Shown here piece after piece: positions 25,514-33,928 of a DNA stretch of 64,000 bases; positions within the stretch are counted from its first letter, which is position 1; each line of letters opens with the position of its first letter. Origin of the DNA: Candidatus Faecalibacterium faecigallinarum (lineage in GTDB: Bacteria; Bacillota; Clostridia; Oscillospirales; Ruminococcaceae). The notes under the pieces are model-generated. The model did no database searches. It was not told the origin of the DNA and saw only the letters and a list, made by a program, of their open reading frames with translations. Location: assembly GCA_019119685.1 (NCBI GenBank), contig DWWN01000031.1:1-64000 (forward strand), read 5' to 3'. Made by a program: the position numbers and the translations under genes.

Positions 25514-27280
25514 ATGAAAAGCTATATTTCGCGTCGTAATTTCCTGAAAGCGGCCGGCGCCATGACCGGCGCAGCCGCCGCCCTGGGCCTGACCGCCGCC
25601 CCTGTGAGCGCGGACGGCCTGTTCTATCCCCTGGTCGCCCCCGACAAGCACCCCATCACCATCCTGTACACCAATGACGTGCACACCTACATCGACAACG
25701 AAGCCCCCGAGCTGACCTACGCTTCCATCGAGGCTTTGAAGAAGAGCTACGAGGACGCCGACATGGACGTCCTGCTGGTGGACGCCGGCGACCACATCCA
25801 GGGCACCGCCTACGGCGCCATGGACCAGGGCGCTTCCATCATCAAGCTGATGAACTCGGCCGGCTACGACCTGGCCACCCTCGGCAACCATGAGTTTGAC
25901 TACGGCATGGACCGCATCATGGAGATCGTCAACGAGGAGGCCAACTTCCCCTACATCAGCTGCAACTTCAAGGATCTGCGCACCGGCAAGAACGTGCTGC
26001 CCTCCATCAAGTATTTCTTCCGCGGCGGCCGCATCCTGGCCTTCATCGGTGTGACCACCCCCGAGACCATCACCAAGTCCACCCCCGCCTACTTCATGGA
26101 CGCCGGCCAGAATGAGTACATCTACGGCATCGACGGCGGCGACGACGGCCAGGCCCTCTACGACGCCGTCCAGAAGGCCATCGACGAGGCATGGCTCTAC
26201 GCCGACTTCGTCATCGGCCTGGGCCATCTGGGCGTGGACGGTTCTTCCTCCCCCTACACCAGCCGCGAGGTCATCCAGCACACCGTCGGCTTCAACGCCT
26301 TCATCGACGGCCACTCCCACACCGAGATGCCCGGCGAGACCGTCCGCGACGCGGAGGGCAACCCCGTCGTCCTGACCCAGACCGGCTGCTATCTGGGCAA
26401 CGTGGGCCGCATGACCATCGACACCGACCGCAACTTCACCACCGAGCTGATCTCCTCCAGCAACGTCAACCCCTTCAACGAGACGCTGATCCTCCAGACC
26501 GACTGGATCAACGCGGTGGACGATATGCTGGGCGAGAAGATCGCCGAGAGCCCCATCAACTTCTACATCAACGACCCCGTCACCGGCGACCGCCTCATCC
26601 GCTCGGAGGAGACCAACATGGGCGACCTGGTGGCCGACGGCATCTACGCCTACTTCAACGAGATCGAGCAGCTTGACTGCGACATCGCCATCATGAACGG
26701 CGGCGGCATCCGCGCCGACATCCCCGCCGGCGACTGGACTTATATGTCCTGCAAGACGGTCAGCCCCTTCGGCAACGTGGCCTGCCTGATGAGCGTCACC
26801 GGCGCGCAGATCCAGAATGCACTGGAGTTCGGCGCACGGTATGCCGGTTCCGGCCAGGAGAACGGCGGCTTCCTGCAGGTGGCCGGCGCGACCTACGAGA
26901 TCCACACCGACATCCCCAACACCGTCCAGACCGACGATCAGGGCGTTTGGAGCGGCCCCGCCACCGGCACCCCGCGGGTCCAGAACGTCAAGATCTACAA
27001 CAAGGCCACCGGCGCGTACGAGCCGCTTGACCCCAACCGCACCTACAACATGGCCGGCATGAACTACACCCTGCGCAGCCTGGGCGACGGCTTTGCCATG
27101 TTCGACGGCGCGACCCTGGTCAAGGACTACGTTTCCGAGGACTACCTGGTCCTGTCCAGCTACGCCATGCTGTTTGACGGCGCGGTCATGACCACCGCCA
27201 ACAGCCCCCTGGCCGATTACCCCGGCTACCTGCTGGACTACGAGAACCCCTACGGCGCAGGCCGCATCACCCTCGTCTAA
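25514..27280 (+). CDS. 5'-nucleotidase/2',3'-cyclic phosphodiesterase family protein, Tat-exported
   Basis: A 588-residue exported phosphoesterase. A twin-arginine signal (SRRNFLKAAGAMTGAAAALG) is followed by the calcineurin-like metallophosphatase domain (about 48-300) with TNDVHTY, DAGDHIQG, GNHEFDYG and GHSHT metal ligands, then the 5'-nucleotidase C-terminal substrate domain (about 340-560: NGGGIRADIPAG). It probably dephosphorylates nucleotides outside the membrane. There is no LPXTG or C-terminal anchor, so it may be released. The ATG at 25514 follows GAGGAGGAC; an upstream in-frame start at 25439 lacks this. Confidence 0.92.
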   Translation: MKSYISRRNFLKAAGAMTGAAAALGLTAAPVSADGLFYPLVAPDKHPITILYTNDVHTYIDNEAPELTYASIEALKKSYEDADMDVLLVDAGDHIQGTAYGAMDQGASIIKLMNSAGYDLATLGNHEFDYGMDRIMEIVNEEANFPYISCNFKDLRTGKNVLPSIKYFFRGGRILAFIGVTTPETITKSTPAYFMDAGQNEYIYGIDGGDDGQALYDAVQKAIDEAWLYADFVIGLGHLGVDGSSSPYTSREVIQHTVGFNAFIDGHSHTEMPGETVRDAEGNPVVLTQTGCYLGNVGRMTIDTDRNFTTELISSSNVNPFNETLILQTDWINAVDDMLGEKIAESPINFYINDPVTGDRLIRSEETNMGDLVADGIYAYFNEIEQLDCDIAIMNGGGIRADIPAGDWTYMSCKTVSPFGNVACLMSVTGAQIQNALEFGARYAGSGQENGGFLQVAGATYEIHTDIPNTVQTDDQGVWSGPATGTPRVQNVKIYNKATGAYEPLDPNRTYNMAGMNYTLRSLGDGFAMFDGATLVKDYVSEDYLVLSSYAMLFDGAVMTTANSPLADYPGYLLDYENPYGAGRITLV

Positions 27281-27318
27281 TGTGACGCGCCCCGCACAGG
27301 GTTTCCCCAAGCAGTAAA

Positions 27319-27355
27319 ATGCCCCCGCTCTCCTGCAAGGGAGGGCGGGGGCATT
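27319..27355 (+). terminator. Terminator of the nucleotidase gene
   Basis: ATGCCCCCGC/GCGGGGGCAT stem with a short T tail, directly abutting repeat copy 4. Confidence 0.7.
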
Positions 27356-27357
27356 CT

Positions 27358-27566
27358 AGCGTGTCGCAAAAGCGCCACGCTTTAGGGGGAACCCATTTCT
27401 GCCTGCTGCGCAGGTCAGAAATTCCTTCCCCCTAATATCCCCCTGGGGACAAAATTTGGCGCTGAACCGCGCACTCGGCTTTACAGCCTCGCACACTCTC
27501 AGCGCCAAATTTCCCTGTATGTGTCCCGTCCATCCGCACATGTCGGCTGGACGGGACTTTTTGACA
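27358..27566 (-). repeat. Four-hairpin intergenic repeat, copy 4 (reverse)
   Basis: Complete copy on the minus strand between two convergent genes. H4 is AGCGTGgCGC-TTTT-GCGaCACGCT, the inner H2 stem is GGCT-GTAA-AGCC (different bases, same pairing), and H1 is CGTCCA/TGGACG ending in TTTTTGACA. Confidence 0.9.
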
Positions 27567-27601
27567 GTATGTTCCCGGCTTTGCCAGGGAATCTAATTTT
27601 G

Positions 27602-28576
27602 TCACAGACTGAACTGCACCGCGCAGTAGGCCGCGTAGATGGCAAGCAGCGCTACGCCCTGCCAGCGGTAGAGCCGGCCCTTGCACAAAGGCGGCGCCAC
27701 CAGCAGCACCATGACCACAAAAGCCACCGGCAGGTCCAGCACCAGAGAGGCGTTGTGCCCGGCGATGGTGGAACCGGCGGGCAGGCCGAAGGGGGCCAGC
27801 GCCACCGAGACGCCGTTCACCAGCACCAGGTTGAACAGGTTGGCGCCGATGACGTTGCCCAGGGACAGCGCCCCGTGCCCCTTGACCAGGGAGGTGATGG
27901 CCGTGACCAGCTCGGGCAGCGAGGTGCCCAGGGCGACCACCGTCAGGGCAATGACCGATTCGGGCACGCCCAGACCGGCAGCGATCACGACGCCGTTGTC
28001 CACCATCAGGTTGGCGCCCACCGCGATGAGGGCGGCGGACAGCGCCAGCCGCACCAGCTCCACCGCCAGGCTGCCGGACGGGGCCGCCTCGGGCGGGGCT
28101 TCGCCGGCTGCGGGGGCTGCGGGCGCGCGCCGGGCCGAGGCCACCTGCGCCGCCATATAGGCCGCAAAGAGGGCCAGCAGGACGACGCCTACCCACCGGC
28201 TGAAAGTGCCGGTGGTGTAGGCCACCGCCGCGTAAAAGACCGCCGCGATGAAGAAGAAGCTCACCGGCAGCCGCAGGGCGGCGGCGTCCGCCTTGCCTGG
28301 CCGGACCGCAATGGTGATGGCGGCCACCAGCGCCGCATTGCAGATGATCGAGCCAATGGCGTTGCCGTAAGCGATCTCGCCGTGGCCGCCCAGGGCCGAC
28401 GACGCCGAGATCATCACCTCGGGCAGGGTGGTGCCCACCGACACCACCGTGGCCCCGATCAGCAGATCGGGCAGGTGGAATCGCCGGGCGATCCCCACCG
28501 CCCCATCTACAAACCAGTCGCCGCCCTTGACCAGGCAGAGCAGCCCTACACAGAATAACAATACAGCGATCAGCAT
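27602..28576 (-). CDS. Calcium/sodium antiporter (CaCA family, YrbG-like)
   Basis: A 324-residue membrane exchanger with about ten helices in two inverted halves. Each half carries the family alpha repeat: GTTLPEVMISASSALGGHGEIAYGNAIGS.. in the first and GTSLPELVTAITSLV..GNVIGANLFN in the second, which hold the ion-binding acidic residues. The centre is a loop rich in Ala/Pro (about 145-170). AGGAGG lies seven bases before the ATG at 28576; a longer frame reaching 28672 runs into the neighbour. Ion selectivity is inferred from the family. Confidence 0.92.
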   Translation of the reverse strand: MLIAVLLFCVGLLCLVKGGDWFVDGAVGIARRFHLPDLLIGATVVSVGTTLPEVMISASSALGGHGEIAYGNAIGSIICNAALVAAITIAVRPGKADAAALRLPVSFFFIAAVFYAAVAYTTGTFSRWVGVVLLALFAAYMAAQVASARRAPAAPAAGEAPPEAAPSGSLAVELVRLALSAALIAVGANLMVDNGVVIAAGLGVPESVIALTVVALGTSLPELVTAITSLVKGHGALSLGNVIGANLFNLVLVNGVSVALAPFGLPAGSTIAGHNASLVLDLPVAFVVMVLLVAPPLCKGRLYRWQGVALLAIYAAYCAVQFSL

Positions 28577-28610
28577 CGCATCGCCTCCTTTTCCTATTTT
28601 GCAGGCCGGT

Positions 28611-29897
28611 TTAGACCGGCTTTTTGGCGCTGGGATAGATCTGGTCCATCCGCTCGTCGGGGAAGTGCTCATCCAGGAACACGTCCAGGGCGTTGGCCGG
28701 CGGGGTGCCGTCGCCGCGGGCGTCGGCGCGGATCAGCGCCAGACCGGACACCGCCATGTTCACCACCATGAACGCGCCGACCAGCAGCGTCAGCCAGCGG
28801 CCGGTATGGCTGCGGACAAAGCCGATGCCGCGCATCACATAGGGGTAGCACAGCTTGACCCACGCCACAGCGGCAAAACCCCAGAAAAAGCAGTACAGCA
28901 GGTTGATGCGGCCCCCCAGGTTGAAGGGGATCTTGCTGTAGTCCCAGAAGATCACGCCAAACACCAGCTCGCCCAGGACGCTGCAGACGTATTCGTATGC
29001 GCCGCCCATCAGGGTGCCCAGGACGAACAGTTCGCTGGATGTGCGCTCGCTGCCGTCCTTCTTGCGGGGCAGCAGCACCGACGCCATGACCAGCGCGGCC
29101 CCCCACACGATGCTGAAGGGGCCCCACACCAGGCTGGAGCGGCTCATCCACTCCCCCATCCGCACCCGGCAGAAGATGGTCTCCACGATGTCCCCCACCA
29201 GTGACCCGATGGTGAACAGCCAGACCACCTCACTGAAGCTGACCCCCGGTTCCAGCTTGGCCGGCTTTTCGGCCGCCTTGGGGTAAGCGCCCTCGATCCG
29301 GCGCTCGATCCGCAGGGCGATGCGGTCGTACAGGGTGCGGGACTGCTGTTCCAGCGCGCGGTTCAGCCCTTCCAGACGGGTGGGCCGCCGCTGCAGGATG
29401 GCCGCGCTGCCCAGCTGGTCCAAAAGCGCCAGGATGCCCAGCACCCAGGCCAGCGTCTCGAACAGCCAGACCGGCATCATGTGGAACAGATTTGTCAGCA
29501 GGCCGTTGACCCACAGCACCGAAGCACTGCCCAGCACGCCCCACAGCAGCGAGTAAGGCAGGCAGACATAGCCGTCGATGTTGAAGCGGTGGCCCGAATA
29601 GTCCCACCAGGTGCGGTGGTGCAGCCGTTCCAGGGTTTTGGCAGCCACCCATTCCACCACCGTCGCCACCACGGTACAGCCCAAAAACAGGTAGAGCAGG
29701 TTATCCCGCAGATCGTTAAAGCCGGCGGCCATGATGACGGCCGCCAGGCCGTAGACATAGCACATGGGCCCGGCGGCAAAGCCGCGCTTGACAAAGCCCC
29801 GGCCCCGGGCCGCCGAAACCACCGTCTCCGCGATCCAGCCTAAAAACGAATAGACCACATACAGCAGCACGAGGTCGTAATACCACGCATATTCCAT
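28611..29897 (-). CDS. Tandem CmpB-type putative ABC transporter permease
   Basis: A 428-residue polytopic membrane protein with two copies of the CmpB-like (ABC_trans_CmpB) module. Copy one (about 1-160) has YSFLGWIAETVV, GFVKRGFAAGP and WWDYSGHRFNIDGYVCLPYS. Copy two (about 235-390) has FTIGSLVGDIVETIFCR, SSLVWGPFSIVWG and WDYSKIPFNLGGRINLLY. An amphipathic region (about 175-230) joins them. Despite the family name there is no ATPase nearby and the function is unknown. The ATG at 29897 follows AAAGGAG. A GCCGGT/ACCGGC hairpin overlaps the stop codon. Confidence 0.8.
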   Translation of the reverse strand: MEYAWYYDLVLLYVVYSFLGWIAETVVSAARGRGFVKRGFAAGPMCYVYGLAAVIMAAGFNDLRDNLLYLFLGCTVVATVVEWVAAKTLERLHHRTWWDYSGHRFNIDGYVCLPYSLLWGVLGSASVLWVNGLLTNLFHMMPVWLFETLAWVLGILALLDQLGSAAILQRRPTRLEGLNRALEQQSRTLYDRIALRIERRIEGAYPKAAEKPAKLEPGVSFSEVVWLFTIGSLVGDIVETIFCRVRMGEWMSRSSLVWGPFSIVWGAALVMASVLLPRKKDGSERTSSELFVLGTLMGGAYEYVCSVLGELVFGVIFWDYSKIPFNLGGRINLLYCFFWGFAAVAWVKLCYPYVMRGIGFVRSHTGRWLTLLVGAFMVVNMAVSGLALIRADARGDGTPPANALDVFLDEHFPDERMDQIYPSAKKPV

Positions 29898-30021
29898 GAA
29901 CTTCTCCTTTGATTTTATACAGACCTGGAAAAAAGTATGATTTATCCTACCAAATTTTGGCCGGGAATACAAGAGCGTCCGCGTAAATAATCTGTAAACA
30001 GTATGCGCACCGGCACGATAC

Positions 30022-30061
30022 AAAAAACGCCGCGCGGGGTTTGTCGTGCCCCGCACGGCGG
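30022..30061 (-). terminator. Terminator of the AT-rich gene pair
   Basis: CGCCG(t)GCGGGG/CCCCGC(g)CGGCG stem and TTTTTT on the minus strand, downstream of the 137-residue protein gene. Confidence 0.75.
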
Positions 30062-30087
30062 ACTTGCGGCATCACCGCAGCGCTGGT

Positions 30088-30501
30088 CTATTCGTATTCA
30101 CCGTTTTGAAACGCTTTTACACATCCCATATAGTCTCGATACAGCAGGCTTTTCTGTTTTCTGTCTTCCGCGCTCACTCCCTGTTCGATTCGCAGCTGCA
30201 AATACAGCTTTGCACTGTTGGAGCAGATATAACCGGTTTCTTCTTCCAACACAACATAGACAAACGGTTCATGGACAGCGTTCAGGGCTTTATTGTAGGG
30301 CTGGTTCTTTTCTGTTCTCAGCAGCTTATACGCACAGAACTTCATTTCGTTTTCTTTCACTTGCCTTCTCTGATTGCAAAGCGCATTCTTTACATTGTAA
30401 ACCAGCAGGCGGCGAAACAAACCGGTAAACTCGGACAACGAAATGCTTTCCACATCCGCTTCGCCGGCCAGCCATTTTTTCAGTTCCTGTACATTTTTCA
30501 A
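30088..30501 (-). CDS. Hypothetical protein, 137 aa, AT-rich island
   Basis: Not recognised. A soluble, Lys/Glu/Tyr-rich protein with no membrane segment (ELKKWLAGEADVESI; LEEETGYICSNSAKLYLQL). Its base composition and codon use are markedly more AT-rich than the flanks. The likely start is TTG at 30501 after AGAGGA; no ATG fits. It lies 23 bp downstream of the secreted-protein gene on the same strand, so the two form a probable acquired operon with their own terminator. Confidence 0.6.
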   Translation of the reverse strand: MKNVQELKKWLAGEADVESISLSEFTGLFRRLLVYNVKNALCNQRRQVKENEMKFCAYKLLRTEKNQPYNKALNAVHEPFVYVVLEEETGYICSNSAKLYLQLRIEQGVSAEDRKQKSLLYRDYMGCVKAFQNGEYE

Positions 30502-30524
30502 ACCAAAATCCTCTTAAGTCAGAC

Positions 30525-31100
30525 TTAATTAACCGGAACTGCAGCTGTTATTGATCTGCAGGAATTCCATTCACTTGTAATAACTTCACGCCATTGTACA
30601 TCTGTTCCCCTTATTTCAACCATAGTGACATCGGAATCAAGATTAAAATTGTCTATTACAATTGATCCTGTAGCCGCAGCTGAAACGTATTTTGTTGTAT
30701 ACTTAGTATACGGTTCTTCTCCAAATGTAGCATATGTTTCTCTAAAAATGCCACTAGTTGAGCGCACCACTATTTTCTTAAATCTAATGCCACTTAAAAT
30801 ATCTGTTCCACTCCAAGCTAAAATAAATTCACAATTTGTTGTATTTCCATTACGTATAACTCCCGCATAGATATTCATTGCACCACTATATGGAGTTATG
30901 CCTAATTTGCAAATTCCTTGATTTCTTTCTAATGCTTTTTGAAACTCTAACTCGTTTTCAAAAGAAACAACAGGAACCTTAAGTACTATATCAGTTGTGT
31001 CATTCGTGCGCTCTACACTTTCCGCACCTACCGAAAATGATACCCCTATACTTAGAATTATGGTCATAACTAGAGAAAAAAATCTTTTGACAGTTTTCAT
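30525..31100 (-). CDS. Secreted hypothetical protein, 191 aa, AT-rich island
   Basis: Not recognised. A Sec signal peptide (MKTVKRFFSLVMTIILSIGV then SFSVGAES) precedes a roughly 165-residue extracellular domain rich in beta-branched residues, Thr and Ser, with predicted beta character (SGIRFKKIVVRSTSGIF; GSIVIDNFNLDSDVTMVEI). Only two Cys appear in the mature part plus one near the C-terminus; there is no lipobox or anchor. AAGGAG precedes the ATG. It has the most AT-rich composition in the window. It could be a secreted binding protein or immunity-type factor, but nothing in the sequence settles that. Confidence 0.7.
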   Translation of the reverse strand: MKTVKRFFSLVMTIILSIGVSFSVGAESVERTNDTTDIVLKVPVVSFENELEFQKALERNQGICKLGITPYSGAMNIYAGVIRNGNTTNCEFILAWSGTDILSGIRFKKIVVRSTSGIFRETYATFGEEPYTKYTTKYVSAAATGSIVIDNFNLDSDVTMVEIRGTDVQWREVITSEWNSCRSITAAVPVN

Positions 31101-31243
31101 AATATGCTCCTTATATTTTAATTCTGTTTATTACATATTTTTATCAAATATCTTAAACCATCTTATCTACCACCTCCTAAATATTGTCTCTTTTATGCTA
31201 TACCCAACTGTTTATTTTTGTATCCACCTCCTCCACCAGTTCA

Positions 31244-31435
31244 TCAAAGCATTCGGGCGTCCCACGCGGCGGAGAGCACCGACGCAAAGATAAAATACAG
31301 CACCAGGCTGCCCACCGAATCATAGGTGAAGCCAAACAGCTTCATCACCCCGCCGGCCACCAGGCTCACGGCGGCCAGCAGGGCCAGGATGAGCCCCATC
31401 CCCAGCAGGACGGCTGCCGGATCTCGTTGTTTCAT
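31244..31435 (-). pseudogene. Truncated small membrane protein (YrvL-like N-terminus)
   Basis: 63 codons encode two hydrophobic helices with GGVMKLFGFTYDSVGSLVLY, a sequence I associate with the N-terminal part of YrvL-type regulatory membrane proteins (low certainty). GC-rich reading stops at about 31245, exactly where the AT-rich island begins, and the last residues (AAWDARML) look like accidental readthrough. The C-terminal half is therefore probably lost at the island junction. It lies 6 bp downstream of the phosphoesterase gene. Confidence 0.5.
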
Positions 31436-31441
31436 GGCGCT

Positions 31442-32131
31442 TCACCGCCTCCACCAGCGGCGCTTTTCCCCCAACGAAACCACGTCATTGAACAGGCACC
31501 GCACCTTGGGCGAGAGCTGGGTGTCCCGGTGGTAGCAGCCGAACAGCCACTTGTCGTAGGTCATCTGTCCCACCAGCTTGTCGAAATAGGCGTGGAGGCG
31601 GTTGCTGGCCCCCGCGGGCAGGATGGTAAAATCGAGGAATCTGCTTGGGGCGTCGTGGGTCAGCACATACTCTACTTGAAAGCCGTGGGCCGCCGCGCTG
31701 GCGTCGCAGAAGGCGTATTCCTCATCCGAGGGCATCTCCCGGGGCCACCAGTTGACGCCGGGGTCCCGCTCCTCCTTGTCGGGGCTTTCGCCGCCCCCAA
31801 AACAGAGGAAGCTCATCCCCTCCAGCTCCAGGATGCTGCCCCGGCAGACGTGGTAGATGCGGCCGGCCACCGGCTGCACCCGCCCGCCGAACTTTTCCTC
31901 CACCGGCAGGGCGTCCAGCATATCGTAGTTTTCGTGGGTGCCGTCCAGGAACAGGATGGTGTAGGGGCGCCTGGCCAGCCAGTCCAGCCTCTTTTTCTCC
32001 TCTTTGCTGCCGTCCCACAAAAAGCCGAAGTCCCCCAGCACAAAGAGGACGTCGTTTTTGCCCAGGCGGCGCAGTCGTTTTTCCTTGAAGCGGTCCAGCT
32101 CCCCGTGGGTATCCCCAGTGATATAGATCAT
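31442..32131 (-). CDS. Calcineurin-like metallophosphoesterase
   Basis: A 229-residue cytosolic phosphoesterase. The metal-binding motifs run in order: GDTHGELDRF, VLGDFGFLWDG, DGTHENYDML (GTHE where GNHE is usual), LTHDAPSR and GCYHRD. The start at 32131 (MIYITGDTHG) follows GAGGGAG; a longer reading from 32182 adds a basic tail with no support. The substrate is unknown. It faces away from the carboxypeptidase-like gene. Confidence 0.85.
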   Translation of the reverse strand: MIYITGDTHGELDRFKEKRLRRLGKNDVLFVLGDFGFLWDGSKEEKKRLDWLARRPYTILFLDGTHENYDMLDALPVEEKFGGRVQPVAGRIYHVCRGSILELEGMSFLCFGGGESPDKEERDPGVNWWPREMPSDEEYAFCDASAAAHGFQVEYVLTHDAPSRFLDFTILPAGASNRLHAYFDKLVGQMTYDKWLFGCYHRDTQLSPKVRCLFNDVVSLGEKRRWWRR

Positions 32132-32175
32132 GCGTGTCTCCCTCTTTTGGTTTGTGAAAGTGATGCGCGAAACCC

Positions 32176-32204
32176 TTGTCACCCACCCGCAAACCTGCTA
32201 TATT
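32176..32204 (+). promoter_or_regulatory. Promoter of the carboxypeptidase-like gene
   Basis: TTGTCA, 17-bp spacer and TATATT, 114 bp upstream of the gene. The leader holds two small hairpins (GACCGG..CCGGTC; GCTAC-TATT-GTAGC). Confidence 0.65.
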
Positions 32205-32317
32205 ATTAGAGTAAGACCGGACCCTGACGCCCGGTCCTGTTTGACTGATTTGCAGCCAACGTGTTTTTGATCAAAATCGACGCTACTATTGTAGCGCGTT
32301 CCGAGGGAATTGTCTAC

Positions 32318-33667
32318 ATGAAACGACTTTTTGCACTGCTTTTGACCCTGGCGCTGGTGGTGGGCTGTCTGGCCGTGCCGGCCGGCGCCATCTTTGACCC
32401 CAGCCCGGTCTACGACGTAAAGGCCCAGAGCGCCTACATCGTCAACACCGACACCAACATCATCGTTTACGAAAAGGACAGCACCGCCCAGATGCCCGCC
32501 GGCGGCCTGACCAAGCTGATGTGCGCCGCCCTGGTGCTGACCAATTACGGCGACGAGCTGGACAGCCGCACCTTCCAGATGCCTTTCGCCATCTCGGACT
32601 ATGTCTATGGCACCGATAACGCCGATATGCGCTCGGGCGAGACCTTCACCCTGCGGGAGGCGCTGTACGCCATGCTGCTGCGCAACGCCAACGACGCCGC
32701 CATGGGCATGGCCTACCAGCTGTCGGGCAACGACCTGGCCGGCTGGGTCAGCCAGATGAACAGCCTGTCCCAGCAGATCGGCACCACCGCCAGCACCTGG
32801 ACCGACGCCTGCGGCCTGGACCCCGGCAATGTGACCAACGCGGTGGATATGTACCTGATCCTGCGGTACCTGATGGGGTTTGACGCCTTTGTGGAGATCG
32901 CGGGGTCGGCCAGCTTCGAGATGCCGGCCAAGGAAAAGCACTCCAAGTCCTTTGTCCTCACCAACCAGAACATGGCCCTGAACAAGTCCAGCGGGGGCAA
33001 GTTCTACCGTTCGGCCATGAAGGGCGGTATGTGCGACGTGGTGGCCTACAAAAACGACACCGGCAGCCAGAGCTACGTCTCCTGGGCTTCCCAGGACGGC
33101 GAGACCTATATCTTCTGCGTCATGGGGGTGCCGGACAGCGCCGACGCCTACGGCTACGCCAACCGCCGCCCCGCCCTCTACGAGACCACCCAGCTGATCG
33201 ACTGGGTATACAGCAGCTTTTCGGTGCAGGCCGCCCTGGACCCCGACCAGGCCCTGGCTGAGATCCCGGTCAAGTATTCCTCCGAGACGGACACCCTGCT
33301 GCTCTACCCCGACGACCAGATGATGACCATCCTGCCCTCCTCCTCGGACAACACCGTGACCCAGAAGTTTTTCCACCTGCCCGAGGCGGCCGCCGCGCCG
33401 GTCAAACAGGGGGACATCATCGGCACCGTGGAGATCTGCCTGGCCGGGGAGACCATCGGCGTGGTCAACCTGATCGCCGGCCAGGATGTGAACCGGAACC
33501 CTGTGCTGTACGGCATCGCCCAGTTCCAGGCGTTTTTGGGCAGCTTGTACCTGAAAGTGGTGCTGGCCCTCAGCGCCATCGCCCTAGCCCTGTACGGCAT
33601 CTGGTGGGTGCAGAACGCCATCCGCGAACAGCGCAGCTGGGGCAGCAAACACATCAAGAGGCACTGA
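32318..33667 (+). CDS. D-alanyl-D-alanine carboxypeptidase homologue lacking the active-site motifs
   Basis: A 449-residue exported protein of the PBP5/DacA (peptidase S11) family. It has a signal peptide (1-24), a carboxypeptidase-like domain (about 32-275), a second beta domain (about 285-390) and a C-terminal membrane helix (about 412-432) ending in a basic tail. All three catalytic motifs are altered. SxxK reads G63-LT-K66 (PAGGLTKLM), SxN reads N123-A-N125 (LLRNANDAA) and KTG reads K235-G-G237 (SAMKGGMCD). The nucleophilic Ser is missing, so it is probably catalytically inactive, perhaps a peptidoglycan-binding or regulatory pseudoenzyme. GAGGG precedes the ATG. Confidence 0.85.
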   Translation: MKRLFALLLTLALVVGCLAVPAGAIFDPSPVYDVKAQSAYIVNTDTNIIVYEKDSTAQMPAGGLTKLMCAALVLTNYGDELDSRTFQMPFAISDYVYGTDNADMRSGETFTLREALYAMLLRNANDAAMGMAYQLSGNDLAGWVSQMNSLSQQIGTTASTWTDACGLDPGNVTNAVDMYLILRYLMGFDAFVEIAGSASFEMPAKEKHSKSFVLTNQNMALNKSSGGKFYRSAMKGGMCDVVAYKNDTGSQSYVSWASQDGETYIFCVMGVPDSADAYGYANRRPALYETTQLIDWVYSSFSVQAALDPDQALAEIPVKYSSETDTLLLYPDDQMMTILPSSSDNTVTQKFFHLPEAAAAPVKQGDIIGTVEICLAGETIGVVNLIAGQDVNRNPVLYGIAQFQAFLGSLYLKVVLALSAIALALYGIWWVQNAIREQRSWGSKHIKRH

Positions 33668-33689
33668 AACAACAGCAAAAGGACAGCTA

Positions 33690-33728
33690 AAGGGGCCGCC
33701 GTGCAGCGATGCACGGCGGCCCTTTTTT
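33690..33728. terminator. Bidirectional terminator
   Basis: AAAGGGGCCGCCGTGCA-GCGA-TGCACGGCGGCCC-TTTTTT. It ends the carboxypeptidase-like gene and, on the other strand, the SPFH-Arc operon. Confidence 0.85.
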
Positions 33729-33928
33729 CACTTCAGGTCCAGTTTGGGCGGCACATCCAATTCCTCCGGGACATACTTGCCGTTTTTCCTGCGCTGGCGC
33801 ACGCACTCGCTCAGCAGGTATTCGATCTGACCGTTCACCGACCGGAAGTCGTCCTCTGCCCAGGCGGCGATGGCATCGTACAGCTTCGCGGACAGGCGCA
33901 GCGGCACCTGCTTTTTGGGCTCGGCCAT
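33728..33928 (-). CDS. Arc-like ribbon-helix-helix DNA-binding protein
   Basis: A 66-residue protein with PLRLSAKLYDAIAAWAEDDF then RSVNGQIEYLLSECVRQRRK, the Arc/MetJ-type strand-helix-helix with the conserved RSxNxQIE segment. It likely binds DNA as a dimer. It overlaps the SPFH gene by one base (TGATG). The SPFH/Arc pairing is frequent in Firmicutes, and this protein may autoregulate the operon. Confidence 0.85.
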   Translation of the reverse strand: MAEPKKQVPLRLSAKLYDAIAAWAEDDFRSVNGQIEYLLSECVRQRRKNGKYVPEELDVPPKLDLK

